Made by a program: the position numbers and the translations under genes
In this document: positions 55,345-62,607 of the stretch, in pieces
Layout: every line of letters starts with the position of its first letter
Numbering within the stretch: the stretch's first letter is position 1
The notes under the pieces: model-generated
Told to the model about the DNA's origin: nothing
What the model saw: the letters and a program-made list of their open reading frames with translations, nothing else
The model's database searches: none
DNA from: Lachnospiraceae bacterium oral taxon 096
GTDB lineage: Bacteria; Bacillota; Clostridia; Lachnospirales; Lachnospiraceae
NCBI GenBank assembly: GCA_018141845.1
Contig: CP073340.1
Coordinates: 1,141,001 to 1,205,000, forward strand
Direction: 5' to 3'
DNA length: 64,000 bases

Positions 55345-55367
55345 TTAAGTTAGATTAGACTAACTAA
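55345..55367. promoter_or_regulatory. DtxR-box-like inverted repeat in the MATE/ABC control region
   Basis: TTAAGTTAG-ATTAGA-CTAACTAA; each arm is close to a DtxR/IdeR half-site (TTAGGTTAG / CTAACCTAA). An overlapping inverted repeat TTAGTCT / AGACTAA spans 55339-55363. It lies about 90 bp from the MATE start and originally about 170 bp from ABC gene 1. An iron- or manganese-responsive role is inference. Confidence 0.45.
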
Positions 55368-55403
55368 CAGTGGGATTAGTAGGCAAAATGATGGATTGAA
55401 GAG

Positions 55404-55430
55404 AGACTGTCTCATTGGGAGGCAGTCTTT
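55404..55430 (+). terminator. Leader hairpin with weak T-run upstream of the ABC pair
   Basis: AGACTGTCTC / GGGAGGCAGTCT pairs over 10 bp (one G-T) with a 5-nt loop, followed by TTTATTTG. It also exists in copy 1 (44484-44510). It may attenuate transcription toward ABC gene 1. Confidence 0.4.
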
Positions 55431-55627
55431 ATTTGATGTAACTTTTGTAGGCAAAGAAAGACTAACTATTAAAAGTCAAGCCCTAAAATGATATTTTTTA
55501 AATAAAGTACAGAAATGTATTTTAGATATATTCGGAATACAGTTAGAGCTCCTTGCACTTTGAAAACTGCATGACAAAAAGAGCATCATGATAGGTGCAT
55601 GAAAAAGGAGTATTGAATTAGAGTTAA

Positions 55628-56803
55628 TTAAGCTACTTTAATGTATTGCTGATTCGATTTTACAAGATGATAAATAACTCGAACCAGTTTTTTGACGGCA
55701 TGAGATATTGCAACATTATAATGCTTGCCTTCAGCTCGTTTCTTGGTAAGGTACCTGGCAAATGTCGAATCCCAGTGGCAAACATACTTGGCAGCATTGT
55801 ACAGAGCATATCGTAAGTATTTGGAACCTCGTTTTTCCATGTGGGAGTATGCTGAGTCAAGCTGCCCTGATTGATATGTTGATGGTGAAAATCCGGAATA
55901 AGCCAAGATTTTATCAGGAGAATCAAACCGACTGAAGTCGCCAATCTCGGCAATGATCATAGCGCCCATACGATAGTTGATACCTGGAATACTGAGAATT
56001 GGAGAATTAATTTCATCCATGATAATTTTGATTTCATTTTCGATTTCATCAATCTCAGAAGCAAGTTCCAGTATCAACTTGATGGTGTGTTTTAGTTCAA
56101 GAGATTTGGCTGGCATATTTGAGCCGATAGAAGCCCTTGCAGCTTCCCTGAAAGTTATGGCGGTATCTTTACCATATCGACCTTTAGATGCATCTGAAAG
56201 AAGATTTGTAAGTCTGGTAAGATGTGCACCAGCTACATATTTAGCCCCGGGAAATTCAGAAAGCAATGCATAAATGGATGTCATATGAAGTGTTGGTACA
56301 AGTTTTTCTAATTCAGGAAATAAGATACAGACCAGTCTTGAAACGGAAGTTTTTAGTTTGGCACGTTCTTTTACCTTATCAAAACGATAACGAGTTAATG
56401 ACTTTAATTCTTCGTTGTGGTAAGATGTATCTGAGTAGGACTTCAAGTTCACATCAGACATGAGCATGTAAGCAATCGTGCGGGCATCTACTTTATCCGT
56501 TTTCGTGAGTCTAAGGCTTAGACTTTTTCTGTACAGATTTGTATGTAACGGATTGATGACATAGGTGGTCAGACCTTTATCAATGAGATAACCTAAAAGA
56601 TTGTAATTATAGTGTCCGGTAGCTTCCAGTCCTACTTTTACTTTTGTTATATCTTCCATAACAGATTCTATTCTTTGGTAAAGGTCATTGAAACCATCTT
56701 GACTGTTAGAAATGGTAAAAGCTTTAAATAATACTTCTCCATTAGAGTTTGTGATAAAGCAATCATGCTTATCCTTAGCGACATCAATTCCTACATAAAT
56801 CAT
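55628..56803 (-). CDS. IS110-family transposase (DEDD RuvC-like plus Tnp_20 Ser domain)
   Basis: A 391-residue recombinase. The N-terminal RuvC-like domain has Asp in GIDVAKDKHDCF (residue about 6), Glu in VGLEATGHYNYN, and the Asp pair in TKTDKVDARTIAYML. The C-terminal Transposase_20 domain has SIPGINYRMGAMIIAEIGDF and the conserved Ser region AYSGFSPSTYQSGQ, then KRGSKYLRYALYNAA. Both catalytic regions look intact. AAAGGAGATTATT precedes ATG 56803. In this family the enzyme acts with a bispecific bridge RNA encoded in the element's non-coding end. Confidence 0.96.
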   Translation of the reverse strand: MIYVGIDVAKDKHDCFITNSNGEVLFKAFTISNSQDGFNDLYQRIESVMEDITKVKVGLEATGHYNYNLLGYLIDKGLTTYVINPLHTNLYRKSLSLRLTKTDKVDARTIAYMLMSDVNLKSYSDTSYHNEELKSLTRYRFDKVKERAKLKTSVSRLVCILFPELEKLVPTLHMTSIYALLSEFPGAKYVAGAHLTRLTNLLSDASKGRYGKDTAITFREAARASIGSNMPAKSLELKHTIKLILELASEIDEIENEIKIIMDEINSPILSIPGINYRMGAMIIAEIGDFSRFDSPDKILAYSGFSPSTYQSGQLDSAYSHMEKRGSKYLRYALYNAAKYVCHWDSTFARYLTKKRAEGKHYNVAISHAVKKLVRVIYHLVKSNQQYIKVA

Positions 56804-56829
56804 AATAATCTCCTTTAAAATGTATTTGA

Positions 56830-57070
56830 TACTGTTTTAGAACCACAGGGACTCCTTGCGATTGTAGCCTCGTTCTAAATAAACCGTCATGCGGTATCTA
56901 ACTGATTAACAAATGAGCAAAGAGACTGTGGTTGGGGCCTTTCTAAAACCATCAAGTGGTAGGAGTAAATAACCAATCCACAGTATCTTATATATCATAG
57001 TCGAACCTACGGAAGAGGTAAAGAAAAGACTATGACTTAATAGTTATAAAGACCTTGGAGAGGGTCTCTA
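56830..57070 (-). ncRNA. Candidate bridge RNA of the IS110 element
   Basis: Read on the minus strand upstream of the transposase, there are in order: hairpin AGAGACC...GGTCT (57067-57050), hairpin GACTATGA/TCATAGTC reversed (57035-56995), then two loops of like design. Loop 1 is closed by CTGTGG-a-TTGG / CCAACCACAG (56983-56973 with 56935-56926); it holds ACTCCT, a small hairpin ACCA-N5-TGGT, then TTTAGAAAG. Loop 2 is closed by CTCTTTGC / GCAAGGAG (56924-56917 with 56859-56852); it holds CAGTTAGAT, hairpin ACCG-N5-CGGT, then TTTAGAACGAG. Loop 1 strings match the insertion site around core CT; loop 2 strings match the element ends. This is the target-loop then donor-loop layout known from IS621. 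Ends are approximate. Confidence 0.78.
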
Positions 57071-57104
57071 AAAACTACTACTATATAATACGAGGAGTTC
57101 ATAT

Positions 57105-58841
57105 ATGGGCGATGGAAAAAAGACAACCTCTATGGCGTGGCTTCTTGGGCAGATTGGAGGGCATAAGAGAGAGTATGTTTGGAGTGTGATTTTGGCAATT
57201 GTTGGTGTAGGGTTTTCAATTGTTCCTTATTTTTTCGCAATTAAGGTGATAAACGGATTTATGAGGGGAGAGAAAAATATAGGTTTTTATTTGCGATATT
57301 CTGTTTTTATGGCGATATTTTGGTCAGGTCGGGTATTGTTTCATGCGTTATCTACATCGACAAGTCACAGAGCAACCTTTGCTGTATTAGGTGAGATGAG
57401 AAAAAGATGCATTGAAAAGTTAGCACATATGCCACTCGGAGTGGTGTTAGATAGAGGCACAGGATCATTAAAAAATATCTTGATTGAAAGAATTGATAGC
57501 ATTGAAACAACGCTGGCTCATATTGTACCAGAGGTGACAGCAAATCTTTTGATTCCATTTGCTGTTTTAATTTATATCTTTATCATTGACTGGCGAATGG
57601 GATTAGCCAGTCTACTGACAATCCCTATTGGAATGGTTTGTTATAGTTTTATGATTGCAGGGAGTGATAAGTTTTATCAAAAGACAGTAGAAGCGACAAA
57701 GGCATTAAATGACACGGCTGTGGAGTATATTCATGGAATTCAAGTTATTAAAGTTTTTGGAAAGACAAAATCTAGTTATGAGCGATTTTCACAGGATGCC
57801 TATAATGCCGCACATAGTTTTATTGATTGGATGTATGTTAGCATTTTTCCGATGACATTGATGTTAGTCATTATGCCAGCGACAATGCTTAGTGTACTTC
57901 CTATTGGAGGAATCTTGGTTAAATTGGGAAGTTTGAGCTCAGTAAATTTTATCTCTATTATTATTCTTTCTGTAGGTCTCATTACTCCCCTGATTACCGC
58001 AGCAAGTTATAGCGATGATATTAGCAAAATGGGCACGATTTTAGAAGAAGTGAGAGATATTTTAGAGGCTGAGGAAATGGAAAGACCATTGCAGAGGGTG
58101 GAGATCAAGAGGCGAAATATAGCATTGAAAAATGTTCATTTTCGTTATAAGGACAAGGAGGTATTGCATGGGATATCGATGGATATTCCAGAAGGAAGTT
58201 TCATTGCATTGGTCGGACCAAGTGGCAGTGGAAAGAGCACCATTGCTCGCTTAATTGCTTCTCTTTGGGACATCAATGAGGGAAAAATTGAGCTTGGAGG
58301 AATGGATATCCGACAAATACCACAAAAAATTTATGCGGATCAGATTGCCTATGTTTCACAGGACAATTATTTATTTAACATGACAGTTCGGGAAAATATA
58401 CGTCTTGGAAGACAAAGTGCTACAGATGAAGAAGTAGAGGAGGTGGCAAAAAAATCAGGTTGTCATGATTTTATTATAAAATTAGAAAATGGATATGACA
58501 CGATGGCAGGTTCCAGTCATCTTTCTGGTGGGGAAAAACAGCGTATTTGTATTGCTAGGGCAATGTTAAAGGCAGCTCCTATCGTTATTTTAGATGAAGC
58601 CACTGCCTATACTGATCCAGAAAATGAAGCAATAATTCAACGAGCAGTATCTAAGTTAACAGAAAAAAAGACATTGATTGTCATTGCACATCGTCTATCT
58701 ACGATAGTGGACGCAGACAAAATTTATGTTATTAGAAAGGGAGAGATTGAGGAAAGCGGCACACACAGTGAACTGTTAAAGCATCATGGTCTGTATGAAA
58801 GTATGTGGAAGGCCCATATGGAGGTGAAAGATAATGCTTGA
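57105..58841 (+). CDS. ABC transporter, fused membrane and ATPase domains, subunit 1
   Basis: A 578-residue type IV (exporter-fold) half-transporter. Six membrane helices occupy residues about 20-300, and the ATPase domain has Walker A GPSGSGKSTIARL, Q-loop YVSQDNYLF, signature HLSGGEKQRICIARAML, Walker B APIVILDEATAYTD and switch His in IAHRLSTI. It overlaps subunit 2 by 8 nt, so the two form a heterodimer. The pair resembles TetR- or metal-regulated Clostridia pairs and also the YbtP/YbtQ-type siderophore importers that share this fold; direction and cargo are open. Its native ribosome binding site was rebuilt by the IS110 end (GAGGAG). Confidence 0.93.
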   Translation: MGDGKKTTSMAWLLGQIGGHKREYVWSVILAIVGVGFSIVPYFFAIKVINGFMRGEKNIGFYLRYSVFMAIFWSGRVLFHALSTSTSHRATFAVLGEMRKRCIEKLAHMPLGVVLDRGTGSLKNILIERIDSIETTLAHIVPEVTANLLIPFAVLIYIFIIDWRMGLASLLTIPIGMVCYSFMIAGSDKFYQKTVEATKALNDTAVEYIHGIQVIKVFGKTKSSYERFSQDAYNAAHSFIDWMYVSIFPMTLMLVIMPATMLSVLPIGGILVKLGSLSSVNFISIIILSVGLITPLITAASYSDDISKMGTILEEVRDILEAEEMERPLQRVEIKRRNIALKNVHFRYKDKEVLHGISMDIPEGSFIALVGPSGSGKSTIARLIASLWDINEGKIELGGMDIRQIPQKIYADQIAYVSQDNYLFNMTVRENIRLGRQSATDEEVEEVAKKSGCHDFIIKLENGYDTMAGSSHLSGGEKQRICIARAMLKAAPIVILDEATAYTDPENEAIIQRAVSKLTEKKTLIVIAHRLSTIVDADKIYVIRKGEIEESGTHSELLKHHGLYESMWKAHMEVKDNA

Positions 58842-60576
58842 AACAATTGGAAAGTTTATTCAATTTTGCAATGAAGAAAATCAAAAAAAGCTAAAAAATT
58901 CTATTTTGTTGGGTGTAGTTAAGGCTATGTTTGATGCACTTAAAATACCTGCAATTGCCTGTATGATTCGAGCATTGATAAGAGGTAAGGTAGAGACACA
59001 GGATATTTTACTTAGCTTTGGCATAATGTTATTGTCAACCATTGGTTCTGGACTTGTGCAATCAAAGAGTATGTTATTGCAGACAGAGGCTGGGTATGAT
59101 GGCTGTGCAAAGAAGAGGATTGAGATTGCAGAGCATATGCGATATATGCCAATGGGATATTTCAATAAGAAATCTTTGGGACAGATTATTTCAGTTACCA
59201 CCAATGGGATGGAAACCTTGGAATCGGTAGCGGTCCGAGTGGTTATGATGGTCTGTGAAGGATTATTGACAACATCGCTGATTATTGTGATGCTATTTTT
59301 CTTTGATTGGCGTATTGCCCTTGTTCTCTTGTTTGGATTTCTTCTTTTTTTATATGGCAATCGGATTTTGCAAAAATCTTCAAAGAAGATATCGAACCAA
59401 AAAGTGAATGCTGATGAGAAATTAGTGGAAAAAGTGCTAGAATATTTGCAGGGAATGGCTGAAGTCAAAGCATATCATTTGACAGGGAAAAAATGTGGGG
59501 AATTAAATGATGCCATTCAAAGAAATGTAGAGATCAATACGGATATGGAGATGACCTTGATTCCTATGATGACATTGCAGAGTTTGATTGCCAAATTAAT
59601 GGGGGTGGTGATCATTGTGTTGGTCTGTATTTTTTATTGTGAAGGGACAATGAGTGCATTAAATGCAATAACAATGGTTATTGCTGCGTTTATTATCTAT
59701 ACTAGTCTGGAGACCGCAGGAAATTATTCTGCGTTGATAAGAGTTATCGACATCTATGTCCAGCGAGCACAAGAAATTTTAGATACTCCACAGATGAATA
59801 TTTCGGGCGATTTTCTTGTGCCAAGAACTTGTGATTTATCGACATCAAATATTGAATTTTCTTATGGAGAGAAAAAGGTTATTTGCGGAATTTCTGTCGA
59901 TATTCCAGAGAAAAAGATGACAGCTATTGTAGGACCTTCGGGAGGTGGAAAGACAACCTTGATTAATTTACTAGCAAGGTTTTGGGATGTGCATCGAGGA
60001 AAGGTTACGCTGGGAGGAGTAGATGTCAAAGACTATGATATGGATGCTTTGATGAAAAATTTTTCTTTTGTCTTTCAGAATGTGGTACTGTTTCACGATA
60101 CAATAGCCAATAATATTCGCTTTGGACGACCAGAAGCTTTGATGGAAGAAGTAATTTGTGTGGCAAAAAAGGCATGTTGTCATGATTTTATTATGTCACT
60201 TCCAAAGGGATATGAGATGGTGATTGGTGAAGGTGGAGCTTCTTTGTCAGGTGGAGAAAAGCAAAGAATTTCTATTGCTAGAGCGATGATGAAGGATGCA
60301 CCAGTAATATTTCTGGATGAGGCCACGGCCAATGTCGATCCAGAAAACGAAAATGAATTGATGAGAGCCATTCAAGAGTTGACGAAGAACAAGACAGTAA
60401 TTATTATCGCTCATCGCTTAAAGACGGTAAAATATGCAGATCAGATTCTTGTGGTGGAGAATGGAAAGATTGTGCAATGTGGAACACATACTCAGTTAAT
60501 GAAAGAGGAGGGACTTTATAAAAAGTTTATTGGAGAGAGAAGGGAAGCTGCAAGTTGGAGAGTGAAAAGTACCTAG
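58834..60576 (+). CDS. ABC transporter, fused membrane and ATPase domains, subunit 2
   Basis: A 580-residue partner of the preceding protein with six membrane helices (residues about 20-300) and an ATPase domain: Walker A GPSGGGKTTLINLL, signature SLSGGEKQRISIARAMM, Walker B APVIFLDEATANVD with the catalytic Glu, and IAHRLKTVKYADQ. Both subunits keep consensus catalytic residues, so neither site looks degenerate. The first 111 codons are repeated as a pseudogene at 45297-45630. Confidence 0.93.
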   Translation: MLETIGKFIQFCNEENQKKLKNSILLGVVKAMFDALKIPAIACMIRALIRGKVETQDILLSFGIMLLSTIGSGLVQSKSMLLQTEAGYDGCAKKRIEIAEHMRYMPMGYFNKKSLGQIISVTTNGMETLESVAVRVVMMVCEGLLTTSLIIVMLFFFDWRIALVLLFGFLLFLYGNRILQKSSKKISNQKVNADEKLVEKVLEYLQGMAEVKAYHLTGKKCGELNDAIQRNVEINTDMEMTLIPMMTLQSLIAKLMGVVIIVLVCIFYCEGTMSALNAITMVIAAFIIYTSLETAGNYSALIRVIDIYVQRAQEILDTPQMNISGDFLVPRTCDLSTSNIEFSYGEKKVICGISVDIPEKKMTAIVGPSGGGKTTLINLLARFWDVHRGKVTLGGVDVKDYDMDALMKNFSFVFQNVVLFHDTIANNIRFGRPEALMEEVICVAKKACCHDFIMSLPKGYEMVIGEGGASLSGGEKQRISIARAMMKDAPVIFLDEATANVDPENENELMRAIQELTKNKTVIIIAHRLKTVKYADQILVVENGKIVQCGTHTQLMKEEGLYKKFIGERREAASWRVKST

Positions 60577-60685
60577 GAGAAAATTTTTCACAGAAATGTG
60601 GGGAATAATTATCTGAAAACAATATATTTTTCACACAATAGAGAAAAATTATAGAAAAATAAAGTTAAAATTACAGAAAAATATA

Positions 60686-60713
60686 TTGACAAAGAGGGAA
60701 AATATGTTATAAT
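60686..60713 (+). promoter_or_regulatory. Strong promoter of a candidate non-coding RNA
   Basis: Consensus TTGACA (60686-60691) and TATAAT (60708-60713) with a 16-bp spacer; transcription should start near 60720. Confidence 0.85.
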
Positions 60714-60719
60714 GAAGTC

Positions 60720-61155
60720 ACAAGGAAGAGATAGATAAATATAAGGAGGTACAGTCCGATGGGAACATAAACTAGCTATAAAAATTACCAACAAGCGATA
60801 GAACATGTAAACAGTAAGTTTTTAAATCATGGAATATCAAAGTGTTAATCTTTCATATGAAAGTTAAATTATAGATTTTATCTGGACACAGGTCTATCTG
60901 ACAAGGTTTCTACTGTTACATCCGCCTTATCTCAGACAGGAGAATAGGGTTGATATGATACAACATAGAAAGTCAAACAGATAGAAGTCACAAAGTGATG
61001 GCGTGCAACGATTGGTTAGAAAGCTTGTGGTAAATGTACAACTGAATAGAGGCGGTTTCAAAATGAAGGAAAGCAGAGGTAATGCAATTTGATGGAACCA
61101 GAGATAGTATAGAAGGGGCTATGAATCAGGTACAGATTGATAGCCCCTTCTTTTT
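60720..61155 (+). ncRNA. Candidate large structured RNA, about 430 nt, unidentified
   Basis: A consensus promoter and a strong terminator frame a 430-nt stretch with no significant reading frame. Inverted repeats include perfect CTTTCATATGAAAG (60852-60865), CTATCTGA / TCAGACAG and AAGG / CCTT enclosing about 30 nt (60893-60938), and TCAC-AAA-GTGA (about 60987-60998). Near the 5' end a strong AAGGAGGT is followed 8 nt later by ATG-GGA-ACA-TAA, a three-codon frame. I did not recognise tmRNA, RNase P, SRP or 6S RNA signatures in it, nor a T-box or c-di-GMP switch. Families of large Clostridia RNAs (raiA, ROOL, OLE) remain to be tested. It could also be the leader of clpX. Confidence 0.65.
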
Positions 61156-61156
61156 G
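61111..61156 (+). terminator. Terminator of the candidate RNA
   Basis: A perfect 12-bp stem AGAAGGGGCTAT / ATAGCCCCTTCT with a 17-nt loop, followed by TTTTTG, 66 bp before clpX. Confidence 0.9.
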
Positions 61157-61221
61157 CTGTCTGGATGTGGTAAGATAGGGATATCTTTGCGAAATTTAGA
61201 GAAAAATAGAGAGGAAGAAGG

Positions 61222-62607
61222 ATGGAAGACAAAGATAAGGATCAATATGAAAAGATATGTTATGTCTGCCGAAGACCAGAGAGTGTGACAGGCCCATTGG
61301 TATCTTTACCTGGAAATATCGATATTTGTCACGACTGTATGCAAAAGGCATTTAACTCTATTGGTGATGGCAATTTAGGGAACTTAGATATAAGTAAGAT
61401 TCAGGGAATGCCATTTATGAATATGAATTTGTCAGATTTAGGAAATTTGGGAAATCTTCCGCCAATGATGGATATTCCAGACAAGAAGAGAGTGAAGAAG
61501 AGAGAAAAGAGGGATACCCCAATTTTTACAATGAAGGATATTCCAGCACCCCATAAGATTAAGGAAATGCTCGATCAATATGTTATTGGGCAGGATCAGG
61601 CAAAGAAGGTAATGGCCGTTGCTGTCTATAACCACTATAAAAGAGTGTTCTTAGATACATCAAAGGGGCAGGAAGGCGAAGCAAAGATTGAAAAGTCTAA
61701 TATTTTAATGATTGGACCAACAGGAAGTGGAAAGACATATTTGGTAAAGACCTTAGCTAAGCTACTCAATGTTCCATTGGCCATTGCTGATGCGACATCG
61801 TTGACGGAAGCTGGATATATTGGAGATGATATTGAGAGTGTCATCTCCAAATTATTGATGGCAGCAGACAATGATGTGGAGCGTGCAGAATGTGGTATTG
61901 TGTTTATCGACGAAATTGATAAGATTGCGAAGAAGAAAAATGTCAATACAAGGGATGTCAGTGGTGAGAGTGTTCAGCAGGAGTTATTAAAATTACTTGA
62001 GGGAAGCAAGGTGGAAGTTCCCGTGGGATCCAATCAAAAAAATGCTTTATCTCCACTGACAACAGTGAATACAGATAATATTTTATTTATTTGTGGCGGT
62101 GCCTTTCCAGATTTAGACAATATTATCAAGGAGAGATTGCATCAAAAATCCAGTATGGGCTTTAATGCACAGTTGAAGGATGAATATGACGATGAGAAAG
62201 ACATTCTTCGCTATGTGACGAATGAAGATATTCGAAAGTTTGGTATGATTCCAGAGTTTTTGGGAAGGCTTCCCATTATTGTAACTTTGTCAAGACTTTC
62301 AGAAGAGGAAATGGTTCGTGTATTGAAGGAGCCGAAAAATGCCATTTTAAAGCAGTATCAAAGGCTTTTGGCTCTCGATGAGGTAAAGCTTGATTTTACA
62401 GATGATGCATTGCTTTGGATTGCAAGAGAGGCACAGAAAAAGAAGACAGGTGCAAGAGCACTTCGCTCAATTATCGAGGAGTTTATGCTCGACATTATGT
62501 ATGAGATTCCAAAGGATACAAGTATTGGGGCCGTGACCATTACAAGGGATTATTTGGAGAAAAAGGGAGGACCTCACATTCGCATCCGTGGGGAAGAGGA
62601 AAGATGA
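61222..62607 (+). CDS. clpX: ATP-dependent protease ATPase subunit ClpX, with extended linker
   Basis: AAA+ unfoldase that feeds substrates to ClpP. The 461-residue protein has the N-terminal zinc domain (CYVCRRP and CHDCM), then AAA+ motifs: Walker A GPTGSGKTYLVKTLAK, LTEAGYIGDDIESVI, Walker B VFIDEIDKIAKK, the pore/IGF region, sensor I LSPLTTVNTDNILFI, GGAFPDLD, and C-terminal TGARALRSI. Between zinc domain and AAA+ lies an unusual Gly/Asn/Leu/Met-rich insert of about 40 residues (GNLGNLDISKIQ, MPFMNMNLSDLGNLGNLPP), making it longer than the usual 410-430. clpP is not adjacent; lspA overlaps its 3' end. The IGF-loop for ClpP contact is only partly recognisable (MGFNAQ). Confidence 0.93.
   Translation: MEDKDKDQYEKICYVCRRPESVTGPLVSLPGNIDICHDCMQKAFNSIGDGNLGNLDISKIQGMPFMNMNLSDLGNLGNLPPMMDIPDKKRVKKREKRDTPIFTMKDIPAPHKIKEMLDQYVIGQDQAKKVMAVAVYNHYKRVFLDTSKGQEGEAKIEKSNILMIGPTGSGKTYLVKTLAKLLNVPLAIADATSLTEAGYIGDDIESVISKLLMAADNDVERAECGIVFIDEIDKIAKKKNVNTRDVSGESVQQELLKLLEGSKVEVPVGSNQKNALSPLTTVNTDNILFICGGAFPDLDNIIKERLHQKSSMGFNAQLKDEYDDEKDILRYVTNEDIRKFGMIPEFLGRLPIIVTLSRLSEEEMVRVLKEPKNAILKQYQRLLALDEVKLDFTDDALLWIAREAQKKKTGARALRSIIEEFMLDIMYEIPKDTSIGAVTITRDYLEKKGGPHIRIRGEEER

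Larger units (their letters stand above)
55461..57092 (-). mobile_element. IS110-family insertion sequence with defined ends
   Basis: The decayed locus copy at 44531-44560 preserves the empty site, so the ends can be read directly. Left flank GGCAAAGAAAG (to 55460) and right flank AGGAGTTCATAT (from 57093) overlap by AG, that is CT on the transposase strand. The element is about 1,632 bp with a 2-bp CT core repeated at both ends, as known for IS110/IS621-type recombinases. It has no terminal inverted repeats. On its own strand it has a 289-nt 5' non-coding end with a candidate bridge RNA, the transposase gene, and a 167-nt 3' non-coding end. It sits in the Shine-Dalgarno of ABC gene 1. Confidence 0.93.

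Noticed and set aside
56831-56950. GTTTTAG...CTAAAAC repeats resembling the start of a CRISPR repeat
   Set aside because: Only two inverted, not regularly spaced direct, copies exist and no cas genes are near. The sequence is better explained as part of the IS110 bridge RNA.
57003-57030. Match between GGTAAAGAAAA (57017-57027) and the IS110 target GGCAAAGAAAG, first taken as a guide
   Set aside because: Its orientation relative to the core is opposite to the IS621 arrangement and the segment is low-complexity. The loop-1 strings ACTCCT and AGAAAG fit the expected geometry better.
61082-61288. Plus-strand 68-codon frame before clpX
   Set aside because: It spans the terminator hairpin, has no good ribosome binding site, and overlaps the clpX start in another frame.
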